A stretch of 64,000 nucleotides of DNA from Staphylococcus rostri (lineage in GTDB: Bacteria; Bacillota; Bacilli; Staphylococcales; Staphylococcaceae): the NCBI RefSeq assembly GCF_002902145.1, contig NZ_PPRF01000017.1, positions 105,355 through 169,354 of the forward strand, in the 5' to 3' direction. The position numbers were made by a program, and so were the translations under genes. Numbering within the stretch: the stretch's first letter is position 1; each line of letters opens with the position of its first letter. Of the stretch, positions 35,628 through 44,228 are shown piece by piece. The notes beneath the pieces were generated by a model that saw only the letters and a program-made list of their open reading frames with translations, was not told where the DNA came from and did not search any database.

Positions 35628-35683
35628 GGACAAAAGCGTTTATCAGTTTCCCAGTGTTTAAATTGTTTGTGTCCCAGCCCAAG
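35628..35683. repeat. TGGGACA-type hairpin in nanT leader
   Basis: GGTTGGGACA (from 35631) pairs with TGTCCCAGCC across about 36 bases. The outer arms match the flanks of the composite repeat family but the GGAATCT core is absent. Confidence 0.55.
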
Positions 35684-35696
35684 TACTCAATATATT

Positions 35697-35712
35697 TTGT
35701 AAGCGTTAACAT
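35697..35712. promoter_or_regulatory. cre box upstream of nanT
   Basis: TTGTAAGCGTTAACAT fits WTGNAANCGNWWNCAW at all positions. It lies about 100 bases before the nanT start, consistent with CcpA repression. Confidence 0.8.
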
Positions 35713-35723
35713 ATGTGGTTGAG

Positions 35724-35799
35724 AAAAAGGAAAGAGATTGTAAACAGGGCATAGGTTAATCGTATAAAAATATGCGTGTCTAGCTGTGTATCTCTTTCC
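35724..35799 (-). terminator. Probable nanA terminator
   Basis: On the minus strand GGAAAGAGAT pairs with ATCTCTTTCC and is followed by TTTTT; the loop is long (about 50 bases), so efficiency is uncertain. Confidence 0.55.
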
Positions 35800-35816
35800 T
35801 CAATGTAATGTGCTAA

Positions 35817-36698
35817 CTATAAGTTGTATTTTTCAACAATTGCTTTAAGTTCTGGACGATGTTTTTCGTCAAACGGATGGAAAGGTGCTTTTGGTAAGCC
35901 TGTATCAATACCTTTCTCAGTTAAAAATGCTTTAAGTGTTGGATAAAGTCCCATTTTCAATACAGCTTCGATAATGTCGTTTGTTTCATGCTGTAATTCA
36001 TATGCACGTGCAATATCACCATTTTGAGCGGCTTCGAACGTTTCACGTGCACGCACACCGTTGACATTATATGTTGAGCCGATCGCACCGTCGACACCAG
36101 AAATGGCTGCTTGAACGAGCATTTCATCAAATCCTGAGAAGATCAACTTATCTGGGAATGCTTTACGTAAGCGTTCCAATAAGTAGAAGTCCGGTGCAGT
36201 GTATTTCACACCGATAATATTTTTGTTTTCAAACAACGATTCAAACTGTTGTATTGAAATATTGACACCTGTAAGACCAGGAATTGAATAAATAATCATT
36301 TTGTTATTCGTTGCTTCGATAATTTTGAAATAGTAGTCTCTAATCTCTTCAAAAGTAAAAGGATAATAGAATGGCGTTACGGCTGATAAAGCATCGTAAC
36401 CAAGTTCAGTCGCATATTTACCAAGCTCTATTGCTTCATTCAAGTCGAGAGAACCAACTTGTGCGATAAGATTAATGGCATCTTTTGCTTCGTCTTTTGC
36501 GATACGGAATACTTCTTTTTTCTGAGTCGTATTCATCAAGAAGTTTTCCCCCGAGCTACCATTCACATATAAGCCATCTAACTTTTGAACATCAATCGCA
36601 TTTCTAACGATTTGGCGGAGACCCTCTTCTTTGACTTGTCCATGTTCATCAAATGGTACGAGTAGCGCTGCGTATAAACCTTTCAATTCATTATTCAC
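35817..36698 (-). CDS. nanA: N-acetylneuraminate lyase NanA
   Basis: A 293-residue TIM-barrel aldolase that cleaves sialic acid to N-acetylmannosamine and pyruvate, cytosolic. Active-site residues are at the known positions: Lys165 (Schiff base, in VKYTAPD), Tyr137 (IIYSIPG), and the NGSSGE carboxylate-binding loop at 46-51. Length equals S. aureus NanA. The start is a GTG at 36698 after GGAGGG. The upstream region has a FadR-type palindrome and a perfect cre box. Confidence 0.96.
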   Translation of the reverse strand: MNNELKGLYAALLVPFDEHGQVKEEGLRQIVRNAIDVQKLDGLYVNGSSGENFLMNTTQKKEVFRIAKDEAKDAINLIAQVGSLDLNEAIELGKYATELGYDALSAVTPFYYPFTFEEIRDYYFKIIEATNNKMIIYSIPGLTGVNISIQQFESLFENKNIIGVKYTAPDFYLLERLRKAFPDKLIFSGFDEMLVQAAISGVDGAIGSTYNVNGVRARETFEAAQNGDIARAYELQHETNDIIEAVLKMGLYPTLKAFLTEKGIDTGLPKAPFHPFDEKHRPELKAIVEKYNL

Positions 36699-36730
36699 AA
36701 AAAGCCCTCCAAATTATTTTTATTTGTCAT

Positions 36731-36745
36731 ATTGGTCTGACCAAT
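36731..36745. promoter_or_regulatory. FadR/GntR-type operator in the nanA promoter
   Basis: ATTGGTCTGACCAAT is a perfect 7+1+7 palindrome containing TGGT-N3-ACCA, the kind of site bound by FadR-subfamily GntR regulators. It lies between the probable nanA -10 and its start. The divergent gene encodes such a regulator. Confidence 0.7.
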
Positions 36746-36756
36746 TTATAATTCAA

Positions 36757-36772
36757 TTGTAAGCGTTATCAA
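36757..36772. promoter_or_regulatory. cre box upstream of nanA
   Basis: TTGTAAGCGTTATCAA matches the CcpA consensus at all positions and overlaps the likely minus-strand promoter (TTGATA, then TATAAA after 16 bases). Confidence 0.82.
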
Positions 36773-36913
36773 TCTGTGGGTCAATAAAAAATAAAAATAT
36801 TTTAACTGTTAATATGTAGCAGTTGTTCATTTTCATGTGATGAAGGTATTTTCAAAAACAATCGCAATTGGTACGATCATACATATGAAGACAATGGCAA
36901 GAGGGGGGTAACA

Positions 36914-37576
36914 TTGGAAACAATTAACCAAACGACATCGCGTCAAAGTTTAAAACAAATTGTAGTTGAAAAGATTAAAGATTATATTCTGACAGAGCAG
37001 CTGAATGTAGGGGATAAACTACCGACAGAACGTCAATTGGCTGAAGACTATCAAGTGAGTCGGTCTGTTGTTAGGGAAGCGCTGAGTTACCTTGAAAATA
37101 CAGGAGTTACAGAAAGTGTGCAAGGTCGAGGCACGCTCGTGAAAGAACAAGATATTCGCCCGTTAATCGAAGGGTTTTTATTTAGTTTTCAAGTCTCACA
37201 AGGTAACTTAAAGGACTTGATGATGTTGCGCTTAACATTTGAGTTGGCGGCAATTGATGTAATTGAACGTGAGCAAGCTTCAATAGACGGTATTGCACAA
37301 GCGTTAGTAGATGACCCAGCTTTATTTAACAGTCAAGTGGATCAGGCATTTCATGCACAGCTATTAAGGGCGGTAGATTCGGAGTTGTTCAAGCAGATGA
37401 GTGCAGTGGTACACGCCTATTTTTACCGTACACCGATTGAAACGACGATTGAACAGAATCAAAGCAGTTTGCAAGAACACTGGGACATATACGAAGCGCT
37501 CAAAGTGAAAGACTACGCACAAGCCAAAGCGTTATTAACAGATCATTTGATGAGAGGGGCAGAGTATTATGACTAA
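36914..37576 (+). CDS. GntR-family (FadR subfamily) regulator of the nan locus
   Basis: A 220-residue regulator. Residues 10-75 are a GntR winged HTH: KIKDYILTEQLNVGDKLPTE, RQLAEDYQVSRSVVREALSY, and VQGRGTLV in the wing. The rest is an all-helical FCD-like effector domain, with His near residues 145 and 190 as possible metal ligands. The start is a TTG after a G-rich site. It is divergent from nanA and overlaps nanK by eight bases, so it is the likely local repressor, with sialic acid or ManNAc-6-P as inducer. In S. aureus the nan regulator is an RpiR-type protein, so this is a different family. Confidence 0.85.
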   Translation: METINQTTSRQSLKQIVVEKIKDYILTEQLNVGDKLPTERQLAEDYQVSRSVVREALSYLENTGVTESVQGRGTLVKEQDIRPLIEGFLFSFQVSQGNLKDLMMLRLTFELAAIDVIEREQASIDGIAQALVDDPALFNSQVDQAFHAQLLRAVDSELFKQMSAVVHAYFYRTPIETTIEQNQSSLQEHWDIYEALKVKDYAQAKALLTDHLMRGAEYYD

Positions 37577-38432
37577 AATTGCATTTGATATTGGTGGAAC
37601 GTATATTAAGTCGGCGATTGTTGAAGATGATGGTACACTGAGTGGCTATGAAAAAGTAAGAACACCTGTCAATCATGATGAGGCGATTGTGAACGTCGTG
37701 ATAGAGCAGTTGAAAACGTATATTGCTAACTATGATATACAGGATGTACGTGTAGGTATTTCAACGGCGGGTGCTGTGAATCGTGCCGCTTGTAAAATTG
37801 CGTATGCGAATCCGAATATTATGGATTATACGGGGACGGACTTTGGTGCACAGTTAGCGCCTTATGTTGACGCATTACGTGTATATAACGATGTAGATGC
37901 TGCGTTGCTTGGTGAGTTGACGGTGGTGCCTGAGCCAGTTGAGAGTTTATTTTGTTTAACGTTAGGAACGGGTATTGGTGGCAGTTATTATAATCAGGCA
38001 TTTGGATTAATGACGGGAGCACGTCATCGACCGAACCAGATTGGTAACTTGTTGTATGACCCAGTAACGAAGACGAATTATGAGCAGCGTGCATCAACGA
38101 ATGGATTGAAAAAGCAGTTGATGCATCAGGGGTATGATTATCGTCCTATCGAGGAATGGTTCGCATTGGCAAACGATGGCGATGCTTGTGCGCAAACGGA
38201 ATTGCAGAGATGGGGGATTGAAATCGCACGTGGGATTGCTGAAATCCAAATTATGTATGACCCAGCTGAAATCGTGATTGGTGGGGGCGTGTCAGTGCAA
38301 GGCGATAACTTGTTAGCACTTATTGTTCCAGAAGTTGCACATTATTTACCAGAAGGCTACGGTCATGCCACGATTAGAACAGCCCAATTACAAAACCATG
38401 CCGCATTAATTGGTGCAGTTTCCGAATTGTAA
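37569..38432 (+). CDS. nanK: ROK-family N-acetylmannosamine kinase NanK
   Basis: A 287-residue sugar kinase that would phosphorylate N-acetylmannosamine after NanA cleavage. The phosphate-binding motif KIAFDIGGTYIKSAIV opens the protein; the ADP/substrate loop LTLGTGIGGSYY is near residue 137 and the second glycine motif IVIGGGVSVQ near residue 235. The zinc motif of many ROK proteins (CxCGxxGC) is absent. Assignment to ManNAc comes from its place with nanA and nanT. Its ATG lies inside the end of the regulator gene. Confidence 0.86.
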   Translation: MTKIAFDIGGTYIKSAIVEDDGTLSGYEKVRTPVNHDEAIVNVVIEQLKTYIANYDIQDVRVGISTAGAVNRAACKIAYANPNIMDYTGTDFGAQLAPYVDALRVYNDVDAALLGELTVVPEPVESLFCLTLGTGIGGSYYNQAFGLMTGARHRPNQIGNLLYDPVTKTNYEQRASTNGLKKQLMHQGYDYRPIEEWFALANDGDACAQTELQRWGIEIARGIAEIQIMYDPAEIVIGGGVSVQGDNLLALIVPEVAHYLPEGYGHATIRTAQLQNHAALIGAVSEL

Positions 38433-38533
38433 ACTATTATAGACTTTTAGTTTACTATGGTGGTATAATACCTCGTAGAATCCAATAGAGAGACACAGAT
38501 TCTCATTTTTTGTATTTATAGGAGGAACAACAA

Positions 38534-39094
38534 TTGAATACTAAACATTTAGTTTATGCGGCATTGATGACAGCAGTAATTGCTGTAATGGGACTCGTGC
38601 CAGCAATTCCGTTACCATTTTTGCCTGTACCGATTGTTTTGCAAAATATCGGTATCTTTTTAGCAGGGATTTTACTTGGACGTAAGTACGGTTTATTAAG
38701 CGTCATCGTCTTTTTATTACTTGTAATGGTTGGTGCACCACTATTATCAGGTGGGCGCGGTGGTTTTGGCGTTTTTCTAGGGCCTTCAGCAGGATACTTA
38801 GTCATGTATGCAGTATCAGCATTTTTAATCGGATGGGCACGTGATCGCCAGTATGATAAACTGAACTTTGGACGCACACTGGCAATTCTTATTGGATTCG
38901 GTGTGATATTATTAGATACAGTCGGCGGTATCGTGATGGCATTCATCATTCATATGCCAATTAGCAAAGCACTATACTTGTCATTAACATTTTTACCAGG
39001 TGATTTAATTAAGGCAGTGATCGCAACTTTCATTGCAGTGGCATTGTATAAAAATCCAGTGACATCACGTATTATGAGACAAATGGCTGAATAA
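38534..39094 (+). CDS. bioY: Biotin transporter substrate-binding component BioY
   Basis: A 186-residue membrane protein, the S-component of a biotin ECF transporter. Six hydrophobic segments are seen. Family motifs are IPLPFLPVPIVLQNIGIFLA near residue 24 and VGAPLLSGGRGGFGVFLGPS near residue 70, with GYL following. The start is a TTG at 38534 after GGAGG. An extended -10, TGGTATAAT, sits at about 38461. I could not find a convincing BirA operator. Confidence 0.93.
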   Translation: MNTKHLVYAALMTAVIAVMGLVPAIPLPFLPVPIVLQNIGIFLAGILLGRKYGLLSVIVFLLLVMVGAPLLSGGRGGFGVFLGPSAGYLVMYAVSAFLIGWARDRQYDKLNFGRTLAILIGFGVILLDTVGGIVMAFIIHMPISKALYLSLTFLPGDLIKAVIATFIAVALYKNPVTSRIMRQMAE

Positions 39095-39115
39095 CAATAA
39101 AAGCAGGTGGTTGCA

Positions 39116-39865
39116 ATGCACGTAACAATAGACGATATATATGTTGACGGCACATTAATTGAAGCGGATGACAGAGTAGCACAATATCGAACGCCCGATA
39201 GACCGCTAAAATATGACGGCAATAAATGGCGTTATCGAATTATGCCTGATATGTTAACGTTTCAAAATGATATGATGCAACAGCGCATGACGCATGAAGC
39301 ACAAGGATCAACACATTTGAACTTTGAGTTTCCGCAAGATTGCAAACCATCTGTAGATATGTTGCAATACTTACGTACAAAAGGGTTTTCGCTTGGTTGT
39401 GTGGAGTTGTATGTTATTGAAGCGGCACAACTACGTGCATTGACGCAGCAACCGATTCATATGGCGCGTGTCACTTCAGAAACATTGGCAGATTATTTTG
39501 CGGTGTTTCGACCGATGAGTATGGAATATGGTGAGGCGTATATCGCTGAAACTGAGCGTTATATGCGTTCGGTTGTGGAAGAAGCAGAACATGCAGTGCA
39601 TTACTATGTTGCTTATGAAGCAGGGCAGCCAGTCGGTGTTGTGAACGTTATTCCGAGTGAGCATTTTGTCGAATTGGATGGTTTCGCAGTTTTACCACAG
39701 TGTCAGAAACGTGGTATTGGTACACGGATTCAAGCGGCAATTGGGCAGCTTGCGCAAGAGCGTCCGGTGATACTGGTTGCGGATGCAGAAGATACGGCGA
39801 AAGATATGTACGTAAAACAAGGTTATACGTATGCAGGATTTCAATATTCTGCATTGCTTGAATAG
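39116..39865 (+). CDS. GNAT acetyltransferase, 249 aa
   Basis: The C-terminal half carries the acetyl-CoA binding GNAT fold: VELDGFAVLPQCQKRGIGTR near residue 180, with the Q/RxxGxG/A loop. The N-terminal half is a less conserved domain as in other two-part staphylococcal acetyltransferases. AGGTGG precedes the ATG at 39116. It follows bioY by 21 bases and may be co-transcribed. Substrate unknown. Confidence 0.78.
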   Translation: MHVTIDDIYVDGTLIEADDRVAQYRTPDRPLKYDGNKWRYRIMPDMLTFQNDMMQQRMTHEAQGSTHLNFEFPQDCKPSVDMLQYLRTKGFSLGCVELYVIEAAQLRALTQQPIHMARVTSETLADYFAVFRPMSMEYGEAYIAETERYMRSVVEEAEHAVHYYVAYEAGQPVGVVNVIPSEHFVELDGFAVLPQCQKRGIGTRIQAAIGQLAQERPVILVADAEDTAKDMYVKQGYTYAGFQYSALLE

Positions 39866-39873
39866 CATATAAT

Positions 39874-39915
39874 AAAGGCCACTGAATCGTAATAAGATGC
39901 GATTCGGTGGCCTTA
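39874..39915. terminator. Bidirectional terminator
   Basis: AAGGCCACTGAATCG pairs with CGATTCGGTGGCCTT with one G-T pair, between the converging GNAT and fdhD genes. Confidence 0.92.
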
Positions 39916-39920
39916 AATCG

Positions 39921-40733
39921 TTACGAAGGCATTGGGTTACTCGGTGTACCGACAATGCGTTCCGGATGACTATAAATATTGAAGTGATTCTCTCTAACAA
40001 ACCCAACAGCAGTAATATTTAAGTCTTGTGCAAGTTGCACGGCTAAAGTCGTTGGTGCAGACTTGGAGATAATCATGCCGACACCGATTTTAGCTGCTTT
40101 TATGAGTATTTCTGATGACATACGTCCGCTGAAAATTAAAATTTTATCGCGTACTGAAATATGACGTTGTATGCAATAACCATAGAGCTTGTCTAAGGCA
40201 TTGTGACGTCCAATATCTTGGCGATGCACGTAAAAGTCTTTGCCGTCGCTAATCGCTGCATTATGCAGTCCCCCTGTAGCAATAAACGTCTGACTGTGTG
40301 CTTGTAATTGCGCCATCATATGTAAAATCTGTTCTGGTGTAATATGAATTGTCGTCATGGATGTTTTGGCAATTGCTGCATCATTTTGGAAATAGAATTC
40401 ACGACTTTTACCACAACATGACGCCACCAGTCGTTTCGTTGATAAATAGCTTGCTTGTTGTATATCCTTATTCACTTCAATGTAAGCATACCCGCGTTGT
40501 TCATCGACTTCAAAACGGATTAAATCATCCCGCTTAAAAATGACACCTTCAGAAGCAAGAAATCCTAGAATGAGTTCTTCTAAGTGATTCGGACTACAAA
40601 TAACAGTCGCAAATTCGTGGCCATTTACAACTACAGTTAATGGGAACTCTGTCACATAGTCATCTGTTGTCTCAATCAACTGTCCATCTTGATAGCGAAT
40701 AATCGTCTGGTTATAACGAATATCGTGATCCAT
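39921..40733 (-). CDS. fdhD: Formate dehydrogenase sulfurtransferase FdhD
   Basis: A 270-residue protein that passes sulfur to the bis-MGD cofactor before it is inserted into formate dehydrogenase. The reactive cysteines are in LVASCCGKSREFYF near residue 105. The conserved IFSGRMSSEILIKAAKIGV near residue 195 and DIGRHNALDKL near 172 fit the family well. Its client FDH is about 18 kb away in this window. It is divergent from modA. Confidence 0.95.
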   Translation of the reverse strand: MDHDIRYNQTIIRYQDGQLIETTDDYVTEFPLTVVVNGHEFATVICSPNHLEELILGFLASEGVIFKRDDLIRFEVDEQRGYAYIEVNKDIQQASYLSTKRLVASCCGKSREFYFQNDAAIAKTSMTTIHITPEQILHMMAQLQAHSQTFIATGGLHNAAISDGKDFYVHRQDIGRHNALDKLYGYCIQRHISVRDKILIFSGRMSSEILIKAAKIGVGMIISKSAPTTLAVQLAQDLNITAVGFVRENHFNIYSHPERIVGTPSNPMPS

Positions 40734-40862
40734 GTCTCAAGCCCCCTTTAATCGTAAGTTATCCCGTATAAAACTAGTGTAAGTGTTTTCGTTCAAATAG
40801 GAAAGTGTTTGAAACGAATTATTGCTGTGAGAATGGATAGAGGCTTATCAAAATAAATGGCG

Positions 40863-40889
40863 TTATTTTACTGCATTTTGCTAAAATAA
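40863..40889. promoter_or_regulatory. Perfect inverted repeat upstream of modA
   Basis: TTATTTTA and TAAAATAA arms, 11-base spacer, about 45 bases before the modA start. It could be an operator for molybdate control; no ModE gene is in view. Confidence 0.4.
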
Positions 40890-40933
40890 GGAGTAAGATT
40901 TAGGAGTATGGAGTCTCAAAGGAGCGTGTGCTT

Positions 40934-41704
40934 ATGAAAGAAAAATACTGGTTACTGGTTTGTTTGTCAGTCGTATTGTTATTGAGTGCGTGTGGGCAGT
41001 CGCAATCGAATAAACAGCAAAAAGCAGAGCAGGAGAAGACGCAAATTACCGTGTCGGCTGCAGCAAGCTTGACAGATGTGACTAAGGAATTAGACAAAGC
41101 ATTCCATCAAACGCACCCGGATGTTACAGTGGACTTTAATTATGGTGGCTCAGGAGCGCTAAGACAACAAATAGAAAAAGGGGCACCTGCAGATGTTTTC
41201 ATGTCAGCGAATACAAAGGATATTGACGCGTTAAAATCGCAGGGGAAAGTTAAGGATACATATGACTATGCACACAATCAGTTAGTGCTGATTAAACAAC
41301 GTGGTAGCGCGGTTAAAGGTGTAGAAGCTTTAAGCGATGCTGACAAGTTAGCGATAGGCGAAGTTGAATCTGTGCCAGCAGGTAAATATGCGAAGGTGTA
41401 TTTGGAAGATCAAGGTTTATGGCAAACGGTTAAATCGCATGTCGTCTATGCAAAAGATGTACGAGAAGTGCTAAACTATGTGGATAAAGGGAATGCACAA
41501 CTCGGCTTTGTGTATGCAACCGACTTGTATGTTGGCGAAAAGGCGCAACAAGGTGTGACAAAAGTGGCGGATGCACAGCTGCAAACGCCAATTACGTATC
41601 GTATGGGTGTTGTAACAGATAATCAGGCGGCACAAGCATGGATGATGTTTATGCAGTCTGAGGAAGCGAAAAAAATCTTGAAAAAATATCATTTTGAAGT
41701 ATAG
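40934..41704 (+). CDS. modA: Molybdate-binding lipoprotein ModA
   Basis: A 256-residue lipoprotein capturing molybdate outside the cell. Lipobox LLSAC near residue 18-20. Signature pieces: ITVSAAASLTDVTKEL, NYGGSGALRQQIEKGAPADVFMSA, and the later VYATDLYVGEK. AAAGGAG precedes the ATG at 40934. First gene of modABC. Confidence 0.94.
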   Translation: MKEKYWLLVCLSVVLLLSACGQSQSNKQQKAEQEKTQITVSAAASLTDVTKELDKAFHQTHPDVTVDFNYGGSGALRQQIEKGAPADVFMSANTKDIDALKSQGKVKDTYDYAHNQLVLIKQRGSAVKGVEALSDADKLAIGEVESVPAGKYAKVYLEDQGLWQTVKSHVVYAKDVREVLNYVDKGNAQLGFVYATDLYVGEKAQQGVTKVADAQLQTPITYRMGVVTDNQAAQAWMMFMQSEEAKKILKKYHFEV

Positions 41705-41715
41705 GTGACAAAGTT

Positions 41716-42387
41716 ATGCCAGAACTAACTCCTTTTTGGATTTCTTTGCAAGTGGCAGTGGTAAGTACGGTTATTGTCGTCATATGTGCGACGCTACTTG
41801 CGAAGGTGCTATACAACAAGCAGGGCAAATTAATGAAGTTTTGTGAGAGTTTGGTATTGTTACCAATTGTGTTGCCGCCGACAGTCATGGGCTTTTTATT
41901 GCTCATTGTCTTTTCGGTGAACGGGCCGATTGGCAACTTTTTAACGAATGTTTTAGGCATTAAGGTTGTGTTTACGTTAACGGGAGCGGTGATTGCTTCT
42001 GTTATTGTAAGTTTTCCATTAATGTACCAACACGCCGTTCAGGGATTTCGCAGTATTGATGATAAAATGTTGAACACTGCGCGAACAATGGGTGCATCAG
42101 AACGTAAAATATTTTATCGTCTGATATTACCATTATCTAAGCGTGCGTTGATGTCTGGCACGATGATGGCTTTTGCGCGTGCCATTGGCGAATTCGGTGC
42201 CACGCTAATGGTAGCTGGGTATATTCCGGGAAAAACGAATACACTACCGTTAGAGATTTATTTTCTCGTTCAACAAGGTCGTGAAAACCAAGCATGGCTA
42301 TGGGTGCTCGTACTCGTTGCTTTTGCAGTTACAGTGATGGGAACGATGAATATGTTGAACCAGGATCGCTATCGTGAGGTGAAATAG
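41716..42387 (+). CDS. modB: Molybdate ABC permease ModB
   Basis: A 223-residue membrane permease with five or six segments. The cytoplasmic EAA loop is seen near residue 135-160: ARTMGASERKIFYRLILPLS. FARAIGEFGATLMVAGYIPG near residue 155 is typical of ModB. It lies 11 bases after modA and directly adjoins modC. Confidence 0.95.
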   Translation: MPELTPFWISLQVAVVSTVIVVICATLLAKVLYNKQGKLMKFCESLVLLPIVLPPTVMGFLLLIVFSVNGPIGNFLTNVLGIKVVFTLTGAVIASVIVSFPLMYQHAVQGFRSIDDKMLNTARTMGASERKIFYRLILPLSKRALMSGTMMAFARAIGEFGATLMVAGYIPGKTNTLPLEIYFLVQQGRENQAWLWVLVLVAFAVTVMGTMNMLNQDRYREVK

Positions 42388-42993
42388 GTGCTTGATATAC
42401 ATGTAGAGAAGGTTATTAATAACAACAATGTCGTCTGTCATATTATAACGGAAGAACCTAAAATTTACGCCTTGCAAGGTGTATCAGGTGTTGGGAAAAC
42501 CACATGTCTTAATATGATTGCGGGCATTCAAGCACCAGATAACGGCTATGTGCGTATTAATCACAGAACGGTCGTTGATACATCGCAGAAAATAGATATG
42601 CCCATTCGCGAGCGCAATATCGGGTATTTGTTCCAGGACTACCAACTATTTCCGCATATGACGATTCGTCAAAATATTACGTTTATGACGGATTTGAATG
42701 CGCATATCGAAACATTGATGACGTCGTTGAAGATTACGCATATTTTGGACGCCTATCCGATGACGTGTTCAGGTGGCGAAAAGCAACGTGCGGCGTTAGC
42801 AAGAGCATTGAGCACGAAACCAGATTTACTATTGTTGGATGAACCATTTTCAAGTTTAGATGATGTATCGAAACAAGAAAGTATGGCACTTGTGCAACAA
42901 ATTTTTGATACGTGGCGTATTCCAATTATCTTTGTTACGCATTCACAACACGAAGCACAACAACTTGCACATGAGACGATTGTAATTTCATAA
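42388..42993 (+). CDS. modC: Molybdate ABC ATPase ModC (short form)
   Basis: A 201-residue ATPase. Walker A GVSGVGKTT near residue 33, Q-loop FQDYQLFPHM near 78, signature CSGGEKQRAALARAL near 128, Walker B LLLLDEPFSSLDD near 148, and the switch His in FVTHSQHE near 184. It stops after the ATPase domain, without the C-terminal molybdate-binding (MOP) domain of E. coli ModC, so feedback by bound molybdate is unlikely. The start is a GTG right after the modB stop. Confidence 0.94.
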   Translation: MLDIHVEKVINNNNVVCHIITEEPKIYALQGVSGVGKTTCLNMIAGIQAPDNGYVRINHRTVVDTSQKIDMPIRERNIGYLFQDYQLFPHMTIRQNITFMTDLNAHIETLMTSLKITHILDAYPMTCSGGEKQRAALARALSTKPDLLLLDEPFSSLDDVSKQESMALVQQIFDTWRIPIIFVTHSQHEAQQLAHETIVIS

Positions 42994-43000
42994 ACTGATT

Positions 43001-43036
43001 GGACGCATGCGATTGTGACGTAGGCGTCTTTTATTT
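43001..43036 (+). terminator. Weak terminator after modABC
   Basis: GACGC and GCGTC arms, then TTTTATTTT. The stem is short and the loop long. Confidence 0.4.
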
Positions 43037-43103
43037 TGGACATGAAACGTGTGATGAATGGAAAGGTAGGGAAAACTCTTAAAGAAAGTATTGAAATGCC
43101 TAA

Positions 43104-43121
43104 TTGTGAACGTTCACACAA
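43104..43121. promoter_or_regulatory. Palindrome upstream of moeB
   Basis: TTGTGAACGTTCACACAA contains the perfect 14-base palindrome TGTGAACGTTCACA, about 85 bases before moeB. It is like a Rex or Crp/Fnr half-site pair but the spacing fits neither consensus. Confidence 0.4.
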
Positions 43122-43201
43122 TGCGTTTTAATTGATTGAGAGTAGAAGTACAACACCGTATAATGAGAAGAGACTAAATCACGTAAGAAAGGTTCATATC
43201 C

Positions 43202-44206
43202 ATGACACAAAATCGCTATTCACGGCAAATCCTTTTTGACGGCATTGGAGAAGAGGGGCAACAGAAAATTAATCGAAAGTCAGCACTCATTATAGGTATG
43301 GGTGCATTGGGCACGCATCTCGCTGAAGGGCTTGTACGTGCGGGTATCGGAAAATTGTATATCGTTGACCGCGACTACATCGAGTATTCGAATCTGCAGC
43401 GACAAACATTATTTACTGAAGCGGATGCACGACAACAAATGCCTAAGGTAATCGCTGCACAGCATGCATTACAGGCAATACGTGAAGATCTTGAAATTGT
43501 GCCGTTTATTGAAAATGTTGATGGGACATTCCTTAATCGAATTGTTCCAGAAGTAGATTTGGTGCTGGATGCGACGGATAACTTTGAAACACGCATGATG
43601 ATTAACGACGTAGCGTATGCTTTGGAGAAACCCTGGATTTACGGTGGAGTCGTGCGTAGTACTTATGTTGAAGCGGCATTCATTCCTGGGCAAACACCTT
43701 GTTTTCAATGTCTAATACCGCAAATTCCAGCGATGAACCTAACGTGTGATACAGTAGGCGTGATTCAACCCGCTGTAACGATGGCGACAAGTTTGCAATT
43801 GCGAGACGCACTAAAAATATTAACAGACACGCCATTCACACCGCGATTGACGTATGGGGATATATGGGAAGGCACACATCAAGCATTTGGTTTTGGTCGT
43901 ATGCAACGAGCGTCTTGTCCAACATGCGGTGAACATCCGGAATATCCGTATTTACATCATAGTCCTACTAATTATGCAGCGCTATGCGGTCGAGATACGG
44001 TGCAATATCAGCGCGAAGGTTTGACGTATGATCAGTTAGTAGACTATTTAACATCGCGCCACATGGTCTATCGTACAAATGGTTACTTGTTGCAGTTTGA
44101 ATACGGCGGTTATCGCATTGTGGCCTTTCAAAATGGTCGCCTGCTCATTCATGGCATGCGAGAAGTTGAACAAGCTAAGAAATTGATACACCAATTATTT
44201 GGGTAA
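43202..44206 (+). CDS. moeB: MoeB/ThiF-family adenylyltransferase
   Basis: A 334-residue E1-like enzyme that adenylates the C-terminal glycine of MoaD (and possibly ThiS). The ATP-binding motif [15 protein letters not shown] is near residue 30, the N-RQ motif [10 protein letters not shown] near 62, and the zinc cysteines are in TPCFQC near 165 and CPTCGEHP near 240. The C-terminal rhodanese part of some homologues is replaced by a shorter extension. First gene of the cofactor cluster, followed 22 bases later by moaB. Confidence 0.9.
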   Translation: MTQNRYSRQILFDGIGEEGQQKINRKSALIIGMGALGTHLAEGLVRAGIGKLYIVDRDYIEYSNLQRQTLFTEADARQQMPKVIAAQHALQAIREDLEIVPFIENVDGTFLNRIVPEVDLVLDATDNFETRMMINDVAYALEKPWIYGGVVRSTYVEAAFIPGQTPCFQCLIPQIPAMNLTCDTVGVIQPAVTMATSLQLRDALKILTDTPFTPRLTYGDIWEGTHQAFGFGRMQRASCPTCGEHPEYPYLHHSPTNYAALCGRDTVQYQREGLTYDQLVDYLTSRHMVYRTNGYLLQFEYGGYRIVAFQNGRLLIHGMREVEQAKKLIHQLFG

Positions 44207-44228
44207 TCGGTCAACAAGGAGGGGTACT

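Noticed and set aside
38433..38533. BirA operator upstream of bioY
   Set aside because: TAGTTTACTA and TCGTAGAAT are too weak a match to the GTTAAC-type inverted repeat.
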